64,000 nucleotides of DNA from Aphodosoma sp045126975 (GCA_045126975.1 JBGVPL010000025.1:1-64000), one strand, 5' to 3'. Counted from the first letter of the stretch, positions 18,195 to 27,531 are shown. Numbers and translations: made by a program. Notes: generated by a model not told the origin, from the sequence alone.

Positions 18195-19469
18195 ATGAAA
18201 CAACAAATCATCGACTTAATAAATCGTGAAGTCATCCCTGCTATCGGATGTACTGAACCTATTGCAGTTGCTCTTTGTACAGCAAAAGCTGCTGAATTAC
18301 TTGGTACTAAACCTGAAAAAATAGAACTCTATCTCAGTGGCAATATCATCAAAAATGCTATGGGCGTAGGTATCCCAGGCACTGGTGGTATGATTGGTCT
18401 CCCTATCGCAGTGGCTCTCGGTGCTCTCATCGGTAAAAGCGAATACCAACTCGAAGTGCTACGCGACTGCAATCCTGAGGCTGTTGCTGCGGGTAAACAA
18501 TACATCGATGAACGTCGCATAAACATCTCTCTCAAAGATACCGACGAGAAACTATATATCGAAGTTATCTGTTCAGCTGGCGACAAAAAATCAGTTGCCA
18601 TCATTGCAGGTAACCACACCAATTTCATCCACCTCGAATCTAATGGAGAAGTGCTTCACCGCCAAGAACTCGGCGCAAGCCAAGAAGGCGAAAGTAACAC
18701 AGACCCTCAACTCACACTACAACAAGTTTGGGATTTTGCAATGAATACTCCAGTAGAAGACCTTCGTTTTATTCTTAAAACTAAAGAGTTGAACGATGCT
18801 CTTTCTAAAGAATCTCTCAAAAATCATTTTGGTCACGAAGTAGGTTGCACTATCCGCGACTCAGTGAAAAAATACCAAATGTTTGGTGACTACACCTACA
18901 TGCATATACTTTCACGCACTGCAGCTGCTTGCGATGCTCGTATGGCAGGTTGCCCTATGGCTGCAATGTCAAACTCAGGCTCAGGTAATCAAGGTATATC
19001 AGCTACTATGCCAGTTGTTGTTTATGCCGAAGACCATAACGCTACTGAAGAGCAAATGATTCGTGCTCTCACACTCTCTCACCTCACAGTTATCTACATC
19101 AAACAAAGTCTCGGACGCCTTTGCGCTCTCTGTGGTTGTGTAGTAGCTGCAACAGGCTCTGCATGCGGTATAACTTACCTTATGGGTGGCACTTACCAAC
19201 AAGCCGAATATGCTGTTAAAAACATGGCTGCAACCCTCACTGGTATGCTTTGCGATGGTGCTAAACCTTCATGCTCACTCAAAGTTGCATCTGGTGTATC
19301 TACTGCCGTAATGTGTGCTATGTTGGCTATGGAAAACAAATCTGTTACTGCAGTCGAAGGTATTATCGATGATTCTGTTGACCAATCAATCCGCAACATG
19401 ACCAAAATCGGCAAAGACGGTATGATGGCAACCGACCGCCTCGTTCTCGACATCATGACAAATAAATGA
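18195..19469 (+). CDS. L-cysteine desulfidase / UPF0597 family (CyuA-like)
   Basis: The protein is 424 aa and cytoplasmic. The family cleaves L-cysteine to pyruvate, ammonia and sulfide with a 4Fe-4S cluster, and is related to the alpha chain of L-serine dehydratase. The signature VIPAIGCTEPIAVALCTAKA is at residues 13-32. Other conserved blocks are GVGIPGTGGMIGLPIA near 57, GCTIRDSV near 215 and CALCGCVVAATGSACGITYL near 316; their Cys residues are the likely cluster ligands. The gene has its own promoter and a heptad-repeat leader. Its stop overlaps the start of the next gene by 4 nt. Confidence 0.85.
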   Translation: MKQQIIDLINREVIPAIGCTEPIAVALCTAKAAELLGTKPEKIELYLSGNIIKNAMGVGIPGTGGMIGLPIAVALGALIGKSEYQLEVLRDCNPEAVAAGKQYIDERRINISLKDTDEKLYIEVICSAGDKKSVAIIAGNHTNFIHLESNGEVLHRQELGASQEGESNTDPQLTLQQVWDFAMNTPVEDLRFILKTKELNDALSKESLKNHFGHEVGCTIRDSVKKYQMFGDYTYMHILSRTAAACDARMAGCPMAAMSNSGSGNQGISATMPVVVYAEDHNATEEQMIRALTLSHLTVIYIKQSLGRLCALCGCVVAATGSACGITYLMGGTYQQAEYAVKNMAATLTGMLCDGAKPSCSLKVASGVSTAVMCAMLAMENKSVTAVEGIIDDSVDQSIRNMTKIGKDGMMATDRLVLDIMTNK

Positions 19470-20902
19470 ATTTAAAAAAACAAACAACAATATCACTTAT
19501 TTGGAACGGATTTAACAAAATCGGTTATCAGGTAATAGCTTTGTTGGTAGGGATTGTGACAGCACGTCTGCTCACCCCTACCGACTTTGGTTATATTGCC
19601 GCACTTGCTGTATTCACAATGCTCAGCAACATATTGGTAGAGAGCGGATTTACTGCCGCACTTGTCCGACGCAAAGAGAACACTCAAGCCGACTACTCTA
19701 CCGCCTTCTATTTCAACGTTGTTCTCAGCTTAATATTCTACGCTACCCTATTCATTTCTGCTCCTACAATAGCCGATTACTTCAATATGCCTCCGCTAAC
19801 TGAGTTAGCACGCGTTCTCTTTTTGGCTATTATCATCAACTCACTATTCATCATTCCTAATATCATACTCACTCGCGCTCTACGATTCAAGGAGATTGCT
19901 ATTGCCGAGCTAACTGGTATGATAGTCAGTGCCATTATCACCGTCACAATGGCTATAACAGGTTTCGGTTATTGGGCTATTGCCGCACAACAAATCTCTC
20001 AACTCGTCGTCAAAGTAGGAATTATATGGACATTGAGCAAATGGCGACCTACATTAGATTTCCGTTTTAGCTTACTAAAAGAGGTTTTCTCTTTCAGCTT
20101 TCTGCTAATCATATCTTCTTTAATATCATCAGTAACTCGCTATGTCTATAACTTCTTCATAGGCCCTCGCTATTCTGCTGACGACCTTGGCTATTACGGA
20201 CAAGCCTTCAAATTTCACCAAATACCATACAATGTAATATCATCAACCATCACGGGTGTTTCCTATCCCGTATTCTCCTCTCTCAATAACGAAAAAGAGC
20301 GACAAATGCTTTATATACAAAAAATTATGCGTATAACAGCATTTATCACCTTTCCAGCAATGATAGGTCTCTACTGCATTGCTCCTAACTTCATATCAGT
20401 AATCCTTACTGACAAATGGATGCCAATGCTTCCATACTTCAAAATTCTCATCGTAGCAGGTATAGCAATGCCATTCATTAGTCTCAACCTCAACATTTTC
20501 AATGCAATAGGTCGCCCTCGTATATATTTCTTATTGGAATGCTTGCGCAATGGACTCATTATTACGCTACTTTTTGTGCTGAATAGCACTATCGAAACTA
20601 TGCTTTATGGCTATCTAATAGCAACTTACACATCACTCGTAGTAAGTTGTTGGCTCATAAAACGTCATATTGGTTATACTATTTTAGATCAAATCTCACA
20701 TATCTTGCCATCTCTCATTCTGGCAATCATCATGGGAGCTACTATATCTACAATAGAAACTAAATTAGCAATGAGCGATACCATGCAACTCATCCTTCAA
20801 CTCAGCATCGGAGCACTTACCTACATCGCTCTCGCTTGGGGCGTCCGCCTCTCAATAATGACCGATGTACTCGAAATGATAAAATCCAAATTCACCACAT
20901 AA
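19466..20902 (+). CDS. Lipopolysaccharide/O-antigen flippase family protein (WzxC-like)
   Basis: The 478-aa membrane protein starts KKQTTISLIWNGFNKIG and continues with ARLLTPTDFGYIAALAVFTM and LVESGFTAALVRR, the pattern of WzxC/TuaB-type exporters. About 14 hydrophobic segments are visible. The ATG overlaps the desulfidase stop (ATGA), so the two genes are co-translated although no functional link is obvious. It is the third MOP-type flippase in the window and is not next to glycosyltransferase genes. Substrate unknown. Confidence 0.82.
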   Translation: MNLKKQTTISLIWNGFNKIGYQVIALLVGIVTARLLTPTDFGYIAALAVFTMLSNILVESGFTAALVRRKENTQADYSTAFYFNVVLSLIFYATLFISAPTIADYFNMPPLTELARVLFLAIIINSLFIIPNIILTRALRFKEIAIAELTGMIVSAIITVTMAITGFGYWAIAAQQISQLVVKVGIIWTLSKWRPTLDFRFSLLKEVFSFSFLLIISSLISSVTRYVYNFFIGPRYSADDLGYYGQAFKFHQIPYNVISSTITGVSYPVFSSLNNEKERQMLYIQKIMRITAFITFPAMIGLYCIAPNFISVILTDKWMPMLPYFKILIVAGIAMPFISLNLNIFNAIGRPRIYFLLECLRNGLIITLLFVLNSTIETMLYGYLIATYTSLVVSCWLIKRHIGYTILDQISHILPSLILAIIMGATISTIETKLAMSDTMQLILQLSIGALTYIALAWGVRLSIMTDVLEMIKSKFTT

Positions 20903-20988
20903 AATCCAAGAAAAGTAAATCCCTATTCCTTATATACAAAACAAGAGAGAAATAAAAAATTTCAAAGTTTTATTTAACAATAAGTTCA

Positions 20989-21031
20989 AAGTCGTAATAA
21001 TTTGCTCGTAAAGTGCTTATTTTTACGACTT
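20989..21031. promoter_or_regulatory. Inverted repeat upstream of the AraC-type gene
   Basis: The 9-bp arms AAGTCGTAA (20989-20997) and TTACGACTT (21023-21031) are perfect reverse complements, 17 nt upstream of the ATG. Two direct copies of TTCAAAGT lie at 20961 and 20985. This may be an operator for autoregulation or a leader hairpin; there is no clear TAnnTTTG box. Confidence 0.45.
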
Positions 21032-21047
21032 CTTTGTAATTTACAAT

Positions 21048-21866
21048 ATGATTCAAGAAGAATTTAAATTTTATAAACCATGTGAGTTGTTACAGCCTTA
21101 TGTGAGATATTATTGGGTATTCAATAGTTGCCAAATGATGAACACTTATACGTTTCCTATTGGATGCCCTCAAATCATTTTTCACAAACGTACACCGCTG
21201 TTTATCCCAGAATTAGGCACAATGCAGGACAAACTAACAATCAGTGGACAAGTAAATTTCTCTTCACATCTGCAAGCTAATAATGACATTGAAATGATTG
21301 TTGTCGTATTCTATCCTCATACGATAAATATGTTTATAAATACTCCTGCTTCAACCTTTTACAACAAAGAAATTTCAGGTTATGACATTGAAGATAAACA
21401 TCTGAACGAATTGGCTATGCAAGTGTTTGAATGTGTAGATAACAATCTTTGCGTCACTCTCATCGAAAAATGGCTATTATCCCGATTATCAACAAAACCA
21501 TACGACACAACATACCGAGTAAACCGAATAAATGCAGCAATAAAACAATTGTGTGTTTCTCCTCAAACCATTGTGACTGAATTATCCTCAACTTGTTGTT
21601 TAGAAAAAAAACAATTCGAGCGAGAATTCTATTTACATGTAGGTATGAACCCTAAAGAATACTCCCGCATTGTTCGCTTTCAAAAAACTTTGAAACAAAT
21701 GCAACATCAACAAGGAAAAATCAACCAAGCCGATTTGGCATACACAAACGGCTATTCCGACCAGTCGCACCTTATACGAGAGTTCAAGAAGTTATGTGGA
21801 TACACTCCTTTGTCATTACTTGAAGTAACAACACCTTATTCCGACTTGTTTACTACTCCTATATAG
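21048..21866 (+). CDS. AraC-family transcriptional regulator
   Basis: The 272-aa protein has an N-terminal sensor-like domain of the DUF6597 kind (FYKPCELLQPYVRYYWVF, then FPIGCPQIIFH). The C-terminal double helix-turn-helix spans about 165-262 and includes CLEKKQFEREFYLHVGMNPK and LAYTNGYSDQSHLIREFKKL, with the typical G-x-T-P-L end. It probably controls the acetyltransferase gene 80 nt downstream and perhaps itself; an inverted repeat lies between its promoter region and start. Inducer unknown. Confidence 0.85.
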   Translation: MIQEEFKFYKPCELLQPYVRYYWVFNSCQMMNTYTFPIGCPQIIFHKRTPLFIPELGTMQDKLTISGQVNFSSHLQANNDIEMIVVVFYPHTINMFINTPASTFYNKEISGYDIEDKHLNELAMQVFECVDNNLCVTLIEKWLLSRLSTKPYDTTYRVNRINAAIKQLCVSPQTIVTELSSTCCLEKKQFEREFYLHVGMNPKEYSRIVRFQKTLKQMQHQQGKINQADLAYTNGYSDQSHLIREFKKLCGYTPLSLLEVTTPYSDLFTTPI

Positions 21867-21905
21867 ATGTCTCATTTGTTCTATCCGATATAGAATACTT
21901 TTTTT

Positions 21906-21913
21906 TAATTTTG
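21906..21913 (+). promoter_or_regulatory. Possible promoter -7 box of the CatA-like gene
   Basis: TAATTTTG, 33 nt upstream of the ATG. The nearest TTG (21876) is 30 nt away, too far for the usual spacing, so this promoter may need an activator such as the AraC-type protein encoded just upstream. Confidence 0.4.
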
Positions 21914-21946
21914 CAACTTCATTTGCAAACTTAAAAATAAAAAAGT

Positions 21947-22567
21947 ATGAAAGAAGTCAATCCTCAAACCACCACTCGTGCATATGCTTTCGAAATGTGG
22001 ATGAACGCTCCTATGCCGATGGTAACATTCTTCAAGACACTTGACGTGTCAAATCTTGTAAAAATCAGCAAAAAGAAAAAACAGAAATTTAATATGCTGA
22101 TGTGTTATTGTATTGGAATGGCAGCAAGTAAAATCAAAGAATTTTATATGCTTCCTGTTGGAAACAAACTGATAGAATATGATAGCATAGCAGTAAATAC
22201 CATTGTTGCCAATAGTATAGGCGAAGTAAGTTCGTGCGACCTTCCATTCAATGATAACTTACAGCAATTCAACAAAGAGTATTTGCATTTGACCAAACAA
22301 GTCACACAGAGTTGTAACGACCACGACCTTTCGCATCAATGTATGGTGATTGGCACTTCCGCATTGGCACAATATGAAATTGACGGGGCGGTAGGTATGT
22401 ATAGTGGCATATTCAATAATCCGTTTATGATTTGGGGTAAATACAAGCGTGCGTGGTTCAAAACTACTCTAACAGTTTCCTTTCAGTTCCATCATACTCA
22501 AATGGACGGAGCGCATGCATCAAGATTCTTGGAGTATATTCAACAAGAGATTGATAAAATAAAATAA
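21947..22567 (+). CDS. Chloramphenicol acetyltransferase-like protein (CatA family)
   Basis: The 206-aa protein has the CAT fold pattern. The catalytic signature FHHTQMDGAHASRFLEYI near residue 183 corresponds to the H-H-x3-D-G motif, and the N-terminal strand region RAYAFEMWMNAPMPMV resembles the family. CatA proteins acetylate a hydroxyl with acetyl-CoA and act as trimers. The usual length is about 213-219 aa, so this is slightly short. Bacteroidota carry many CatA relatives of unknown substrate, so resistance to chloramphenicol should not be assumed. It lies downstream of an AraC-type regulator. Confidence 0.78.
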   Translation: MKEVNPQTTTRAYAFEMWMNAPMPMVTFFKTLDVSNLVKISKKKKQKFNMLMCYCIGMAASKIKEFYMLPVGNKLIEYDSIAVNTIVANSIGEVSSCDLPFNDNLQQFNKEYLHLTKQVTQSCNDHDLSHQCMVIGTSALAQYEIDGAVGMYSGIFNNPFMIWGKYKRAWFKTTLTVSFQFHHTQMDGAHASRFLEYIQQEIDKIK

Positions 22568-22593
22568 AATAAAAAAGTACATCTTCTTTATCT

Positions 22594-23499
22594 TCATCGT
22601 GAATTATTTCGCGGATGATGCGCAATCACTTCTTCACGCAAATAATTCAAATCAAGATGCGTATAAATCTCTGTAGTAACGAGATTTTCATGCCCTAACA
22701 TCATCTGTATCATACGCAAATTTGCCCCACCTTCCAACAAATGTGTCGCAAACGAATGACGAAATGTGTGCGGACTGATTGTTTTCTTAATTCCTGCCCT
22801 TGTGGCAAGGTCTTTCACTATAATTAATATCATCACTCTCGTAAGTTTTGCCCCTCTACGATTGAGAAACAAATAGTCTTCATTGCCGGGCTTAATATTC
22901 AGATGACATCTGTCCTGCAACCAAAACTCAATCTGCTTTTTTGCCTCATCGCTGAGCGGTACAAGTCGCTGTTTACTACCCTTTCCCTCAACTAACATAT
23001 ACTTTTCTGATAAGTGTACATTACTGAGTTTTAGGTTGATAAGTTCGCTCACACGCAGTCCTGAGCCATAAAGCACTTCGATAATAGCAAGATTGCGTTG
23101 CCCTTCGTCTTTCGACAAATCAATTACGTCCAACATACGCTCTATTTCATCCAAAGTAAGCACTTCGGGTAACTTGCGTGCCGCTTTAGGCGTTTCAAGC
23201 ATCAAAGTTGGGTCAATATCAAGAATATCATTATAGATAAGAAATTTATAAAACGATTTAACACCCGAAATCACTCTGCCTTGCGATGTAGCAGATAGAC
23301 CCAACTCGCCCAATTCGATGACAAAGTCTATCAAATTTTCGAGTTTAACATCCAATAGGTTTATACCTTTCGAGTCGAGATAATCGGTCAACAGAGCAAG
23401 ATCGTGAAGATATGCCTCCTTTGAATTCTCCGACAAACCCTTTTCCAACTTAAGCCAATTGGTATATTTACGTATTAAATCAGTTTTATCAAATTGCAT
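22594..23499 (-). CDS. xerD: Tyrosine recombinase XerD
   Basis: It is a site-specific recombinase that, with XerC, resolves chromosome dimers at dif, working at the division septum with FtsK. The N-terminal SAM-like domain covers residues 1-90 and the catalytic domain follows. The active-site residues are readable: R in GLRVSELINL near 147, H-x2-R in SPHTFRHSFATHLLEGG near 243, H in MLGHENLVTTEIYTH and the nucleophile Tyr in that last segment. The ATG at 23499 (MQFDKTD) gives 301 aa; a TTG four codons upstream is less likely. The gene converges with the CatA-like gene. Confidence 0.92.
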   Translation of the reverse strand: MQFDKTDLIRKYTNWLKLEKGLSENSKEAYLHDLALLTDYLDSKGINLLDVKLENLIDFVIELGELGLSATSQGRVISGVKSFYKFLIYNDILDIDPTLMLETPKAARKLPEVLTLDEIERMLDVIDLSKDEGQRNLAIIEVLYGSGLRVSELINLKLSNVHLSEKYMLVEGKGSKQRLVPLSDEAKKQIEFWLQDRCHLNIKPGNEDYLFLNRRGAKLTRVMILIIVKDLATRAGIKKTISPHTFRHSFATHLLEGGANLRMIQMMLGHENLVTTEIYTHLDLNYLREEVIAHHPRNNSR

Positions 23500-23514
23500 A
23501 ATCAGATACAAAGT

Positions 23515-23556
23515 AAAAAGTGGCGAACTAAACGATAGTCCGCCACCCTTTTTTAT
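23515..23556. terminator. Rho-independent terminator of serA
   Basis: The arms GTGGCGAACTA (23520-23530) and TAGTCCGCCAC (23536-23546) pair with one wobble, with a T run on either side. It lies between serA and xerD and can serve the minus strand. Confidence 0.8.
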
Positions 23557-23570
23557 TTATACATCAATAA

Positions 23571-24491
23571 TTATTTGTTCAAACGGAAACGTTCGTTACC
23601 TTCTTTGATGTAACCAACGATTTGGTTAGCAGCAGCAAGACCAGCATTGATGTTAGCTTCAGCTGTTTGAGCACCCATTTTCTTAGGAGTACCGAAGTAG
23701 CGAGCACCGAATTTTTCAGCCAATTCAGCTGCGTTAGATGGAGCAACGTCAGTAACATATTTGAAGTCTGCGCGGTCTTCCATCAATTTAGCGATACCTT
23801 CTTCGTCGATAACTTCTTTACGAGCAGTGTTAACAAGAGTTGCGCCTTTAGGCATTTTGTTAAGGAGTTCGTAGTTGATAGATTTTTTAGTTTGTTCAGT
23901 TGCAGGGATGTGCAATGAAACATAGTCAGAAGTTGAATAGAGTTCGTCGATAGAAGCAACTGCTTTAACGCCATCAGCTTCGATTCTTTCAGCAGGAACG
24001 AATGGGTCGAATGCTTGAACTTTCATACCGAAACCTTGAGCGATTTTAGCAACGCGAAGACCTACGTTACCATAAGCGTGGATACCGAGAGTTTTGCCTT
24101 TCAATTCAGTACCAGTAGCACCAGAGAATTGTACGCGAGCAGCATAAACCATCATACCAAGAGCCAATTCAGCTACAGCGTCAGAGTTTTGACCTGGAGT
24201 GTTCATAGCTACTACGTTGTGAGCTGTACAAGCTTCGAGGTCGAGGTTATCAAAACCAGCACCTGCGCGAACTACGATTTTGAGGTTTTTAGCGTGATCA
24301 AGAACTTCTTTAGTAACTTTGTCAGAACGAACGATAAGAGCGTCTACGTCAGCAACTGCTGCATAGAATTGTTCTACTTCTGTGTATTTTTCGAGAAGAA
24401 CTACTTCTCCACCAGCAGCTTCTACGATTGATTTAATACCATCTACAGCTGCTTTAGCAAATGGTTTTTCTGTTGCAACAAGAACTTTCAT
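23571..24491 (-). CDS. serA: D-3-phosphoglycerate dehydrogenase, short form
   Basis: It oxidises 3-phosphoglycerate to 3-phosphohydroxypyruvate with NAD+, the first step of serine synthesis. At 306 aa it lacks the C-terminal ACT regulatory domain of the E. coli enzyme, as is usual in Bacteroidales. Readable motifs are VVRAGAGFDNLDLEAC near 72, the NAD site LGIHAYGNVGLRVAKIA near 133, and VNTARKEVIDEEG near 216, which holds the catalytic-domain Arg. Its 5' leader of about 130 nt is largely a 13-unit heptad repeat and is driven by a strong consensus promoter. Confidence 0.92.
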   Translation of the reverse strand: MKVLVATEKPFAKAAVDGIKSIVEAAGGEVVLLEKYTEVEQFYAAVADVDALIVRSDKVTKEVLDHAKNLKIVVRAGAGFDNLDLEACTAHNVVAMNTPGQNSDAVAELALGMMVYAARVQFSGATGTELKGKTLGIHAYGNVGLRVAKIAQGFGMKVQAFDPFVPAERIEADGVKAVASIDELYSTSDYVSLHIPATEQTKKSINYELLNKMPKGATLVNTARKEVIDEEGIAKLMEDRADFKYVTDVAPSNAAELAEKFGARYFGTPKKMGAQTAEANINAGLAAANQIVGYIKEGNERFRLNK

Positions 24492-24581
24492 AGTAATGAT
24501 TAGTTATTAGTTATTAATGATTAATGATTAGTGTATAATGTTTAGTGTTTAGTGTTTAATGTTTAGTATTTAATGTTTAGT
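24491..24581. repeat. Heptad tract in the serA leader (13 units)
   Basis: Thirteen units in one phase drift from TAGTAAT/GATTAGT/TATTAGT to GTTTAGT/GTTTAAT/ATTTAAT. It occupies most of the leader between promoter and ATG. Confidence 0.92.
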
Positions 24582-24623
24582 GCCGCATGGCTTTCTAAAC
24601 TTTAATCTCTAAACTATTTTCTG

Positions 24624-24654
24624 CAAAGGTACAACATTTTTCTGATACCCACAA
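24624..24654 (-). promoter_or_regulatory. serA promoter
   Basis: On the minus strand TTG begins at 24654 and TACCTTTG at 24631 (distance 23 nt, optimal). The spacer is nearly the same as in the Crp/Fnr promoter at 51001-51031. Confidence 0.8.
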
Positions 24655-24678
24655 ACTTTTTGCAGTAAATAAAAATCA

Positions 24679-26946
24679 CTAATCCTTTAGCAGTGGAAAC
24701 GAAACAATAAAAGTTGTGCCGATGCCTTCTTCTGAAGAAAATTCGATGGTGCCTTTTGCTTGGTCGACCACATTTTTCACCACCATCAAACCAAGTCCCA
24801 TACCTTTTGTTTTAGTTGTGAAGTTGACAGTAAATATTTTGTCTTTATTCTCCTCTATGATACCTATACCATTATCAGTTACACTAATTAATACATTCAT
24901 TACGTTATGATAAATTTTAACAGAAATCTCACCTTTTCTATCATCAGGAATTGCTTGTATAGCATTCTTCAATAGATTATTGAACACATGACCTATCATT
25001 TCTTTATCGACCAATACCATAGCAGAATCTAATGTCGAAGAAAAATCAATATTCACATCAGATTCATTATTGCGAAATAAATTTACGGTATAACGCACAC
25101 TCTCTACAATATTTATCGGCGTTAATGGCGATATTGGTGTTTTTGCAAAGTTAGACAAAGCATCAGTTGTTGTAGTAATACTCTCTATACCTTGCAATAA
25201 TGCTTTAGCCGACGTATGTACTACTTCTTTATATTCTTGAATATTATCACCACTTTGCATCAATAATCGTTGAGTGAGTAACTGCATTGGAGTCAACGGA
25301 TTTTTTATTTCATGTGCCATCTGACGTGCCATCTGACGCCATGATGCCTCACGTTCCGACTGCGCTAATTCCTCTACCGACACTGCCAATTTATCAATCA
25401 TCAAATTATATTGCGCAACTAATTTCGACAACACATCACCCTCTACCATAGGAAAATCAATCTTATCATTATCTCCACCCAATTCTAAAGCACTCATTTT
25501 CTTCTCTAATAACGATAATGGTGCCGACAATCTACGCGAAATAATATAACTAATAAATGATGTAACAATCATTGTCAGAAAAAATAAGTTAAATACCAAC
25601 ACAAAAAACAACGTTAAATTACGTTTCAATTTAACTATTTCTGTCTTAGACGACATCATAACATAGACTTGACTATCATTTACATCCTTTAAGATAGCGT
25701 ATGACCTAACAATTGGAACATCATTAACATCTACAATTCTCGCATAAAATGCTGATGGCATATCAAAAAATGGATTTCCTTTTAAATCCGTAATATTATT
25801 TGGAACATCAATCTTATCATCTGACGAAATCAACAAATCACCATACTTATCATACAACGCAATATTTGCTTCCATCATACTTGCCAATCGAGGCACGTCT
25901 TCTTCTAAAACAGACTCACAATCTGAACACAAAGAAATATCCGACATCAAATATTCAACCAAAAACTGCATCCTATATTGCTGATTATAACATGCCGTAC
26001 GCTCATACCTCGTCTTTATCAAAAACGCAGCAACCACAAATACAACAAGCATAGAGGAAACTAAAAACGTGGTCAAAGTCCGTTGAAAACGAGAGAAAAA
26101 CGACGAAACATTATAAATATTTCTCAAATAAAAAACATAATAACACAAAAACGATATAGCAAGATATAGTGCAAACAAATACGTTAAATTTACCACATAA
26201 AGATAAAATGGACTCCATGTCGGCAAACTTGCTAAATAAACATCCCCCTCATAACTATAAACAAAATGCTCAATCCGCTCCCTTATGCGAATATTATTCA
26301 ACCCCTCCCTATCTATTTTAAAATGATTATACAACGGATAATTAAAATCACCCTCTTTTTCTATAAGTGTAGTTCCCGAATATCTCGCAACACTCCAACC
26401 ATTATCTATAAAATCCTGCCAATTACCATCGACTCTATAATCATTTACCAACGTATTACTATAACCCACCATCTTATAATCATTCTGCCAATAAACAAAC
26501 AAAAGTATATTATTCGAAAACAAAAACAATATAAAAACTATATAAGTAAAATGAATATACCCACTTCTCAATTTAAAAGCTAAAATATCTATTGAGACAA
26601 GCAATAAAGAAAAAAATATCATCAACAAACCAAATTCATCAAAAAAAGGAACAAAAAAGAATGGTATTCCCAATGCAATAAACCCCAAATCACAAACCAT
26701 AAGTTCTTTTAATGTAATCCTATCATACATCTTCTTAGATACAGACACACGAAAATATATAAAAAACCAAACCAAAACAAAAATAATAATATAATACCAC
26801 GCCTCACGCCACGAAATATGATCAAGCTGAAACGGCAACAAATTTATTTCGTCATTCAAATTTGGAAAATAAATAAACGCAATAAAAAGCACAAACAAAA
26901 ATAATGTTTGCACCTGATTAAACAACATTGAAATAAATTTTATCAT
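24679..26946 (-). CDS. Sensor histidine kinase, NtrY-like
   Basis: The 755-aa protein has several N-terminal membrane segments (about residues 8-170), two more near 245 and 295, an extracytoplasmic region of about 130 residues containing the pair CSDCESVLEE, another membrane segment near 455, then HAMP. The H-box AHEIKNPLTPMQLL near 545 holds the phosphorylated His. The ATPase domain has NNLLKNAIQAIPDD (N-box), DNGIGI (G1) and TKGMGLGLMVVK (G2). No response regulator gene is adjacent. It lies upstream of serA in the same direction, but serA has its own promoter. Signal unknown; the Cys pair could sense redox state or metal. Confidence 0.86.
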   Translation of the reverse strand: MIKFISMLFNQVQTLFLFVLFIAFIYFPNLNDEINLLPFQLDHISWREAWYYIIIFVLVWFFIYFRVSVSKKMYDRITLKELMVCDLGFIALGIPFFFVPFFDEFGLLMIFFSLLLVSIDILAFKLRSGYIHFTYIVFILFLFSNNILLFVYWQNDYKMVGYSNTLVNDYRVDGNWQDFIDNGWSVARYSGTTLIEKEGDFNYPLYNHFKIDREGLNNIRIRERIEHFVYSYEGDVYLASLPTWSPFYLYVVNLTYLFALYLAISFLCYYVFYLRNIYNVSSFFSRFQRTLTTFLVSSMLVVFVVAAFLIKTRYERTACYNQQYRMQFLVEYLMSDISLCSDCESVLEEDVPRLASMMEANIALYDKYGDLLISSDDKIDVPNNITDLKGNPFFDMPSAFYARIVDVNDVPIVRSYAILKDVNDSQVYVMMSSKTEIVKLKRNLTLFFVLVFNLFFLTMIVTSFISYIISRRLSAPLSLLEKKMSALELGGDNDKIDFPMVEGDVLSKLVAQYNLMIDKLAVSVEELAQSEREASWRQMARQMAHEIKNPLTPMQLLTQRLLMQSGDNIQEYKEVVHTSAKALLQGIESITTTTDALSNFAKTPISPLTPINIVESVRYTVNLFRNNESDVNIDFSSTLDSAMVLVDKEMIGHVFNNLLKNAIQAIPDDRKGEISVKIYHNVMNVLISVTDNGIGIIEENKDKIFTVNFTTKTKGMGLGLMVVKNVVDQAKGTIEFSSEEGIGTTFIVSFPLLKD

Positions 26947-26969
26947 AATCTGTTAGTTAAACATATACA

Positions 26970-27464
26970 CTATTTAAAAAATAAACTTTCCTCATGATGA
27001 TATGGTTCGCCCCTCAAAATAGTCATAGCACGATATATCTGCTCTACCAAAATAGGACGAATAATCTGATGCGAAAAAGTCATCTTCGATATCGACAAAA
27101 ACGACTTCGCATGCCGATATGCTTCAACTGAAAAACCATAGGCACCACCTATCACAAACACCAATCGCTTTATCCCCGAATTCATATTCTGCTTATCTAT
27201 CCAGTATGCAAATTCCGTGCTAGACATCTGTTTTCCCTTATCATCAAGAAAAACAACATAATCATCCGCTCTCAGTTGCTTAATAATCAACTCTCCCTCC
27301 TTCTCCCTAAGTTGCGCAACATCCATATTCTTAGCATTCTTCACGTCCGCCACTTCAATCACCTCAATCGGCATATAATGCCCTATTCGCTGAACATAAG
27401 TATCAATCGCTTTACTAATATAGTCGGTCGAAGTCTTTCCAACCCAAATAATTGCAAGTTTCAT
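26970..27464 (-). CDS. rlmH: 23S rRNA (pseudouridine1915-N3)-methyltransferase
   Basis: This SPOUT-class methyltransferase acts on the 70S ribosome at helix 69. The N-terminus MKLAIIWVGKT is family-typical. The knot region has FVIGGAYGFS near residue 103 (SAM loop), and the end carries MTFSHQIIRPILVEQIYRA and GEPYHHE, the signature of RlmH. An ATG at 27470 is two codons upstream; the conserved N-terminus favours 27464 (164 aa). It has its own promoter in the divergent region shared with nadC. Confidence 0.95.
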   Translation of the reverse strand: MKLAIIWVGKTSTDYISKAIDTYVQRIGHYMPIEVIEVADVKNAKNMDVAQLREKEGELIIKQLRADDYVVFLDDKGKQMSSTEFAYWIDKQNMNSGIKRLVFVIGGAYGFSVEAYRHAKSFLSISKMTFSHQIIRPILVEQIYRAMTILRGEPYHHEESLFFK

Positions 27465-27483
27465 AATCATATAAAATTTTCAA

Positions 27484-27514
27484 CAAAGGTAAATAATTTT
27501 ACCGAAACGAACAA
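27484..27514 (-). promoter_or_regulatory. rlmH promoter
   Basis: TTG begins at 27514 and TACCTTTG at 27491 on the minus strand, distance 23 nt. The -7 box ends about 20 nt before the ATG. Confidence 0.78.
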
Positions 27515-27531
27515 GTTTTTACACAATCATA

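Noticed and set aside
21947..22567. Chloramphenicol resistance gene
   Set aside because: The family signature is present, but the window gives no sign of a resistance element, and many CatA relatives in this phylum have unknown substrates.
24491..24581. Riboswitch or attenuator in the serA leader
   Set aside because: The leader is a low-complexity heptad array without conserved aptamer-like elements or a paired terminator.
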